From NCBI GenBank assembly GCA_963575745.1, contig CAUYUJ010014620.1, positions 369,006 through 389,190 of the forward strand: 20,185 bases of DNA, read 5' to 3'. This document shows positions 15,446 to 20,185 of the stretch, in pieces (within the stretch, counting starts at the first letter, position 1; each line of letters opens with the position of its first letter). Source of the stretch: Prorocentrum cordatum (lineage: Eukaryota; Sar; Dinophyceae; Prorocentrales; Prorocentraceae). The notes under the pieces were generated by a model. That model ran no database searches and was not told the DNA's origin. It saw only the letters and a list, made by a program, of their open reading frames with translations. Position numbers and translations under genes: made by a program.

Positions 15446-18400
15446 TCAGGAAGGGCAACTTGTTCTACGCGATCGCTCGGCCTTCGAAGATCGGAGGCTC
15501 GGACGTGCTGGAGCTCAACCCTTTGACGCAGGCGGAGATCGAGCAGAGAGCGCTGGCCAGAGAACACGCGGCGTTCGGGGCGGCTGGACCAGCAGCCGAG
15601 GCCACGCTTGCAGAAGATGGAGATCCAGCAGTTCGCATCAAAGTGCCGACAGGACCTGCCACGCCGACGGCAGAGGAACGGGCTCAACACGAGTCCGCGG
15701 GGCACGTACCCTACAGGAGCTGGTGCAGCCACTGCGTGGCGGCGAGGGCGGCGGACAAACCTCATCGACGAAGCGAGGACCCGACGGGCCTGAGCGCAGA
15801 GGAGGCAGCGATCCCACGCATCGAGTTCGACTTCGCGGAGATCGGACGAGAATCGGATGCAAGCCCTGGCATTCCGTCCCTCAATGGAGTGGACGTCGGG
15901 TCGGAGAGCTTGTCGGCGACTCTGTGCCCCAGCAAGGCCTTCAGCGAGTACCTGGTGGAGACGATCCTGGCGTTCGTGGACGCGCTGGGCCACAACGCAG
16001 TACTGCTTCACTCGGACCAGGAGCCAGTGCTGGTACAGTTGCTGAAGGCGGTGCAGAGCAAGAGGGTGAAGCGGACTCTGGTCAGGCATGGACCGAGAGG
16101 CAGCCACCAGAGCCAGGGCAAGATAGAGGGCGCGAACAGGGTCATTAACGGCGTCCTGAGAGCGAACTGGATCAACTTGGAGGAGCACATGGGCGAGAAG
16201 GTGTCGACCGACAGCATCCTGATCGCCTGGGGGGTCAGGCACGCGGCATGGAGCTTGACGAGGTTCCAGGTGAAGAGCGACGGCCGTACCCCCTACGTGC
16301 GGATCTTCGGCAAGGCCTACGGCGGGGAGGTGCTTCCCTTCGGCGAGCGCGTGATGTACAAGTACACGGCGGTGCCCAGCGGCAACCTGGACCAGAAGTG
16401 GGCGCACGGGGTGTGGGTCGGCAAGGCACCGCTGACGGACGAACACCTCGTTCTGACCGTGGACGGCGTGAAGAAAGCGAGATCGGTACATCGACTGCCA
16501 GTCGACGAGCGGTACGTAAAGGAGGAGCTGGCGAAGGTGAAGGGTCTGCCGTGGAACGGCACGGCATCGGATCTGAAGGCACCGATCGTGTCGCAGCAGG
16601 ACCAGGGGCCATCAGGGCACAGGAGGCTCTACCTGACGAGGGCGATCGTGCAGAAGTACGGGGCTACGCCTGGGTGCTCGGGCTGCGCGGGGCTGGGGCC
16701 ACATACTGAGGTGTGTCGAGCGCGGCTGGAGAAATTGGTGGCAGACGCGGCGGCGGGGCCGAGAGGCATCGCAGTCGGCACGCCGCTGGCGGCGAGACCA
16801 GACCCAGGGCCGCCCGCAGGCGCTGCGGAACCATCGTCGGCAGCGAGCGGCGACGCTCCCAGGACACCGGCTGGGGGCGACGGCGGCGGAGGGGCCGCGG
16901 CCGAGAGCATGGAGGTCGACAGAGCGGACGCTTCGCCACGGAGGGGTCGGTCCGCGGCGGAGGCCTTTCCGCAGGCGGCCCCCGAGCGCCCGACGGCGAA
17001 GGTGAGGTCGCAACCCCCTGTGGCGATCCCAGCCGTGGGAGGCGCAGGCACGGTCGTCGTCAGCGAGAGCGAGGCGAGGTCCAGCACCGACGACGTGATG
17101 ATCGGGGGCCTGCACGTGATCGATGGCGTAGACGTGGTGGCGTTGCTCATCCCAGAGGAGGACGAGTGGCGGCTCGCGGCGATGGACAACAGCAACTTCG
17201 AGACCATCTCCGACGACAGCCAGAGCGACATGATCGGCGAGGTGAACTACGAGGACCCCGCGTCGGCGGAAGGTATCGTGGCGTACGACTCGAGGACTGG
17301 CGAGCAGCTAGACAGCGAAGAGGTGCGCAAAGGGAGGTCCAAGGAGCTGCGCGACCTGGCGGAGTTCGAGGTGAAGGTCGAGGTGGACGAGTCCGAGATG
17401 ATCAGCAAGCCAGGGAAGAAGATCTGGTCGAAGTGGGTGGAGACGCGGAAGGACCCGAACAGCGCCGAGGTCAGGAGCAGGCTGGTCGCGACCGAGATCA
17501 ACACGGGCGAGGTTAGGACGGACTGCTTCGCTGCGACGCCGCCGTTGAAGTTCGTGAGACTGATACTGGCGTGGGCGGCGAGCTACAGTCCCAGAAGGAG
17601 CAGCGCGGGGGCCAAGATGATCCTGCTGCTGTTCGACATCTCTGTGGCGTTCTTCCACGGCCTGGTGCGGAAGGTCCTGTACGTGGTACCGCCGAAGGAC
17701 CTGCGCAAGAAGGGCAAGGTGTGGAGGCTGCTTCGGAGCCTATATGGGACGAGGGACGCGAGCCAGGTGTTCCAGACGTACGTGGCGGACAACCTGAGCG
17801 AGCACGGCTTCGACAGGAACGCGGTGGTCCCGTGCTTGTACTGGAGTCGCGAGCTAGAGGCGCTGGGGGTTCACTGGGGCGACGACTTCATCTACGCCCT
17901 GCCGAACGACAGCGCTGACGACCTCGAGCAGCTGATGAGGGAAGTGTTCAAGGTGAAGATCTGCGAGCGAGTGGGGCCCAACTGCAAGTCCAGTGCGGCG
18001 TTCCTGCACAGGACGCTTTCATGGAGTTCGAAGGGTTTTACATGGGCGCATGACCCGACTCACACCGTGGCGATGGCCAAGGCTTTCGGTTTCGACGGGC
18101 AGACGCGTTTGGACCAGGAGAAGTGGGTCGTGACGGTCGCGCCGGGCTCCAAGACGGTGGGCAAGACTCGTGATGCTGCAGACCCCCTTGACGAAGAAGG
18201 AACAGCGCTATACCGAGCGCTCGTGGGGACGGCGCTCTACGTCGGTCAAGACCGTCCCGAGGCGCAGTACGCGACGAAGGAAGTCGCTCGCTACATGTCG
18301 ACACCAACGAGATCGGCCTGGTGTGCCCTCAAGCGGTTGTGCAAGTACTATTCGGAGGTGCCGTTGCTCGTGTGGGAGTTCAACTACCAGAAGATGCCAG

Positions 18401-19311
18401 AGGACGTGAGAGTGGTCACGGACGCGAACTGGGCAGGCGAGCTGGAGGCATTGCGTTCTACCTCTGCTGGCTGGGTATACTTCGGAAGCCATCTACTCGA
18501 AGCCTATTCCTCGACGCAACAGATAGTGGCCTTATCGACGGCGGAGAGCGAGTACATATCGATAACGAAAGGAGCTGCACATGCGTTGGAGGTCAGGAGC
18601 GCGCTCGCCGAGTACGGCTGGGTCAAGAAGGTGATCTGCGAGGCGGACTCGTCGGCTGGACGGTCGATGGCCACAAGACGTGGCGTGGGTCGAGTGCGTC
18701 ATCTAGACGCGCGCCTGTTGTGGCTACAAGAGTTGTGCGCAGACGGCACGATCGAGATGCGCGTGAAGCCTGGGGAGTCCAACGAGGCGGACCTGGGCAC
18801 CAAGATGGTCGACATACAGAGGGTGACCAAGTTGATGAAGACTACGTCGTTGCGGCCTCCTGGGGGCTGGGGCTGCTGGGTCGTGGCAGCGGCGTTGGAG
18901 AAGGCGACTGCAGCAAACGATTGCAGCGTCGACTTGGTCAAGTACGACGGGGCGATGGATCGGACCAGCGGGAGTGTCTTCGAGAGCTGGGTGCTGGTAG
19001 CACTCATCGGCATGGGCGTGCTCTTGTTGGTCCTGGGGCTCGCGTGTGGCTATGCCGTGGGAAGGTGCTGCTCGCCGAGGAGCGCCACTGGCGAACGGCG
19101 CTGTGTGGAGTCCACGCAGACGGAGGAGCTCGAGATCATTCCGTACTGGGAGTGGCTGCTGAAGGACCTGCAGGAGGAGCTGCTCACCAGAGGCGTGAAG
19201 GCGATCCCGAAGCTGAAGGGCCACTGCGTTCAGAAGTTGTTGGAGATCGACCAGGTGCGCCTGGTGAGGCCTCAGCACTGGCCTCGGGTCAAGCGAGTGA
19301 GGCAGTTTTGA
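15367..19311 (+). CDS. pol: Pol: integrase, reverse transcriptase, RNase H, with TM and SAP-like C-terminal extension
   Basis: The frame is open from 15310; the ATG at 15367 lies inside a conserved region and is probably not the native start. Residues count from that ATG. The zinc-binding region is H108, H113, C120, C123. The integrase triad is D155, D217, E254 (D-x36-E, in FDFAEIG, HSDQEP and QGKIEG). A long Ala/Pro/Gly-rich linker (about 455-560) precedes RT, which starts near 684 and has D757 (FDISVAF) and D839-D840 (GDDF in place of the usual YVDD). RNase H has D1019, E1060, D1094 and D1142. A Trp-to-Val membrane helix lies at 1208-1231 and a SAP-like segment at about 1263-1298. The stop is TGA. 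This makes it 1314 codons in the -1 frame relative to Gag. RT copies the RNA, RNase H removes it, and integrase inserts the DNA. Confidence 0.93.
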   Translation: MVESGCDAYFTKGKSWIVKDGKELELIRKGNLFYAIARPSKIGGSDVLELNPLTQAEIEQRALAREHAAFGAAGPAAEATLAEDGDPAVRIKVPTGPATPTAEERAQHESAGHVPYRSWCSHCVAARAADKPHRRSEDPTGLSAEEAAIPRIEFDFAEIGRESDASPGIPSLNGVDVGSESLSATLCPSKAFSEYLVETILAFVDALGHNAVLLHSDQEPVLVQLLKAVQSKRVKRTLVRHGPRGSHQSQGKIEGANRVINGVLRANWINLEEHMGEKVSTDSILIAWGVRHAAWSLTRFQVKSDGRTPYVRIFGKAYGGEVLPFGERVMYKYTAVPSGNLDQKWAHGVWVGKAPLTDEHLVLTVDGVKKARSVHRLPVDERYVKEELAKVKGLPWNGTASDLKAPIVSQQDQGPSGHRRLYLTRAIVQKYGATPGCSGCAGLGPHTEVCRARLEKLVADAAAGPRGIAVGTPLAARPDPGPPAGAAEPSSAASGDAPRTPAGGDGGGGAAAESMEVDRADASPRRGRSAAEAFPQAAPERPTAKVRSQPPVAIPAVGGAGTVVVSESEARSSTDDVMIGGLHVIDGVDVVALLIPEEDEWRLAAMDNSNFETISDDSQSDMIGEVNYEDPASAEGIVAYDSRTGEQLDSEEVRKGRSKELRDLAEFEVKVEVDESEMISKPGKKIWSKWVETRKDPNSAEVRSRLVATEINTGEVRTDCFAATPPLKFVRLILAWAASYSPRRSSAGAKMILLLFDISVAFFHGLVRKVLYVVPPKDLRKKGKVWRLLRSLYGTRDASQVFQTYVADNLSEHGFDRNAVVPCLYWSRELEALGVHWGDDFIYALPNDSADDLEQLMREVFKVKICERVGPNCKSSAAFLHRTLSWSSKGFTWAHDPTHTVAMAKAFGFDGQTRLDQEKWVVTVAPGSKTVGKTRDAADPLDEEGTALYRALVGTALYVGQDRPEAQYATKEVARYMSTPTRSAWCALKRLCKYYSEVPLLVWEFNYQKMPEDVRVVTDANWAGELEALRSTSAGWVYFGSHLLEAYSSTQQIVALSTAESEYISITKGAAHALEVRSALAEYGWVKKVICEADSSAGRSMATRRGVGRVRHLDARLLWLQELCADGTIEMRVKPGESNEADLGTKMVDIQRVTKLMKTTSLRPPGGWGCWVVAAALEKATAANDCSVDLVKYDGAMDRTSGSVFESWVLVALIGMGVLLLVLGLACGYAVGRCCSPRSATGERRCVESTQTEELEIIPYWEWLLKDLQEELLTRGVKAIPKLKGHCVQKLLEIDQVRLVRPQHWPRVKRVRQF

Positions 19312-19477
19312 ACGTGGATTCGCGCCGATGGCTCTTCTTGGGGGCGTTTAAGTCCTGGCCAGGCCTGCAAAGCAGATCGGGCAGCATCGGTGCGTTTCGG
19401 AATGCGTGCGCCTTGAGCACGCGAGGACTACAGCCTGACAGATGCCGAATCGACTTGCGATTGAACATGCGCGAGTC
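19312..19477 (+). other. Non-coding 3' segment of the element
   Basis: 166 bp between the Pol stop and the polypurine tract. No reading frame or structure is recognised in the element's sense frame. It would be part of the 3' untranslated RNA. Confidence 0.6.
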
Positions 19478-19486
19478 GAGAGGAGG
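19478..19486 (+). promoter_or_regulatory. Polypurine tract (GAGAGGAGG)
   Basis: Nine purines directly abut the 3' LTR. This is the expected primer site for plus-strand DNA synthesis. Confidence 0.88.
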
Positions 19487-19736
19487 TGCGGCGGTTTCTG
19501 GGGTGTCAGGGGTAATGTAGTCTAAACCTGGCTGGCACATTAGGGTCCTGCATGGTAGTATGATGTTGTAGTGAGCTGCAGGGTCATCTGCAGCAGAGGG
19601 GCTTGTGTAGCATAGTGTACAGCAGCACGAGCAGCAGCAGCAGCTTAGCAGCATCAGGACTGGAGATCTGTCGTTGACGCTTTGGCTCAAGTCAAAATGA
19701 TGTCACAGTCCGTTCGGCTGACGCCCACTCCGCGCA
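19487..19736 (+). repeat. 3' long terminal repeat, 250 bp
   Basis: Identical by eye to 13640-13889. It contains the same spliced-leader-like stretch at 19670-19691 (identical last 11 bases at 19681-19691). Confidence 0.96.
19670..19691 (+). other. Spliced-leader-like relict in the 3' LTR
   Basis: This is the second copy of the stretch at 13823-13844, as expected for a sequence lying inside an LTR. It is not independent evidence of a match. Confidence 0.6.
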
Positions 19737-19741
19737 TTACT
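19737..19741. repeat. Target-site duplication, right copy (TTACT)
   Basis: Matches 13635-13639. Removing the element and one copy rejoins the flanking sequence as ...ACATCTTACTTGGCAATC... Confidence 0.92.
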
Positions 19742-19826
19742 TGGCAATCTGTCTCTTGATCCCACCAGCCCTTTGGGCGTGAGTGGTTTAGAGAGCCCGC
19801 TCTGTCCTCACCCCCCTTCTTCCCCT

Positions 19827-20185
<359 letters not shown>

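Larger units (their letters stand above)
13640..19736 (+). mobile_element. Complete Ty1/copia-type LTR retrotransposon, 6097 bp
   Basis: Identical 250-bp LTRs beginning TG and ending CA flank an internal region. That region has a Met-tRNA-like primer binding site, Gag with a zinc knuckle, aspartic protease, integrase, reverse transcriptase, RNase H and a polypurine tract. Integrase before RT defines the copia (Pseudoviridae-like) order. The TTACT target-site duplication is intact on both sides. Catalytic residues of protease, integrase, RT and RNase H are present. The main visible defect is one frame change between protease and integrase. No difference between the LTRs and a perfect duplication point to recent insertion. 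It inserted in the orientation opposite to the neighbouring gene cluster. Confidence 0.96.

Noticed and set aside
18988-19059. Envelope-like protein suggested by the membrane helix near the end of Pol
   Set aside because: There is no separate reading frame, signal peptide, cleavage site or extracellular domain; the helix is part of the polyprotein and is followed by a SAP-like segment.

Overview
The window looks like dinoflagellate nuclear DNA. The evidence is: GC-rich sequence with very large simple-sequence tracts; predicted genes lying in a row on one strand; a Ty1/copia retrotransposon with an unusual polyprotein; and two stretches resembling the 22-nt dinoflagellate spliced leader (SL). 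One stretch lies 69 nt upstream of a predicted start codon. The other lies in both LTRs of the retrotransposon. The species cannot be named from this sequence alone.

Layout. 1-2200: a 130-bp-period tandem repeat at the left edge, then sequence with no recognisable gene. 2200-5822: almost continuous microsatellite, in the order (GGA)n, GAC-rich sequence, (CCT)n, (AGT)n with degenerate period-3 flanks, then (CCT)n again. 5823-7717: three direct copies of a dispersed repeat; two share 333 identical bases and the third is diverged. A further (CCT)n tract at 7711-8146 starts at the repeat's 3' end. 8222-12906: a minus-strand gene cluster. It holds a 269-codon orphan (8222-9031), a doubtful ORF with a signal-peptide-like start (9359-10048), a 30-bp minisatellite (10095-10244), and a larger split gene (10351-12906) that ends in a KOW/SH3-like domain. 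12998-13634: intergenic DNA with a 40-bp direct repeat. 13640-19736: a complete, apparently recent copia-type element. 19827-20185: an (ACT)n microsatellite running off the window.

The retrotransposon is the best-defined unit. It has identical 250-bp TG...CA LTRs, a 5-bp target duplication (TTACT), a Met-tRNA-like primer binding site touching the 5' LTR, a polypurine tract touching the 3' LTR, and domains in the order Gag, protease, integrase, RT and RNase H. Catalytic residues are in place throughout. One change of frame separates protease from integrase. After RNase H the polyprotein carries an extension with one predicted membrane helix and a SAP-like segment. The SL-like stretch inside each LTR lies 45 nt before the primer binding site. 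It would be explained if the packaged RNA were, or once had been, trans-spliced, so that the SL was copied into the LTR. That is an inference and needs transcript data.

The two most protein-like minus-strand genes have no function that I recognise. The larger needs an intron or repair through a GC-rich hairpin near 11164-11297, and is frameshifted by a 55-bp duplication near 10904-10992. Most other long open frames in the window are by-products of microsatellites and are not annotated.
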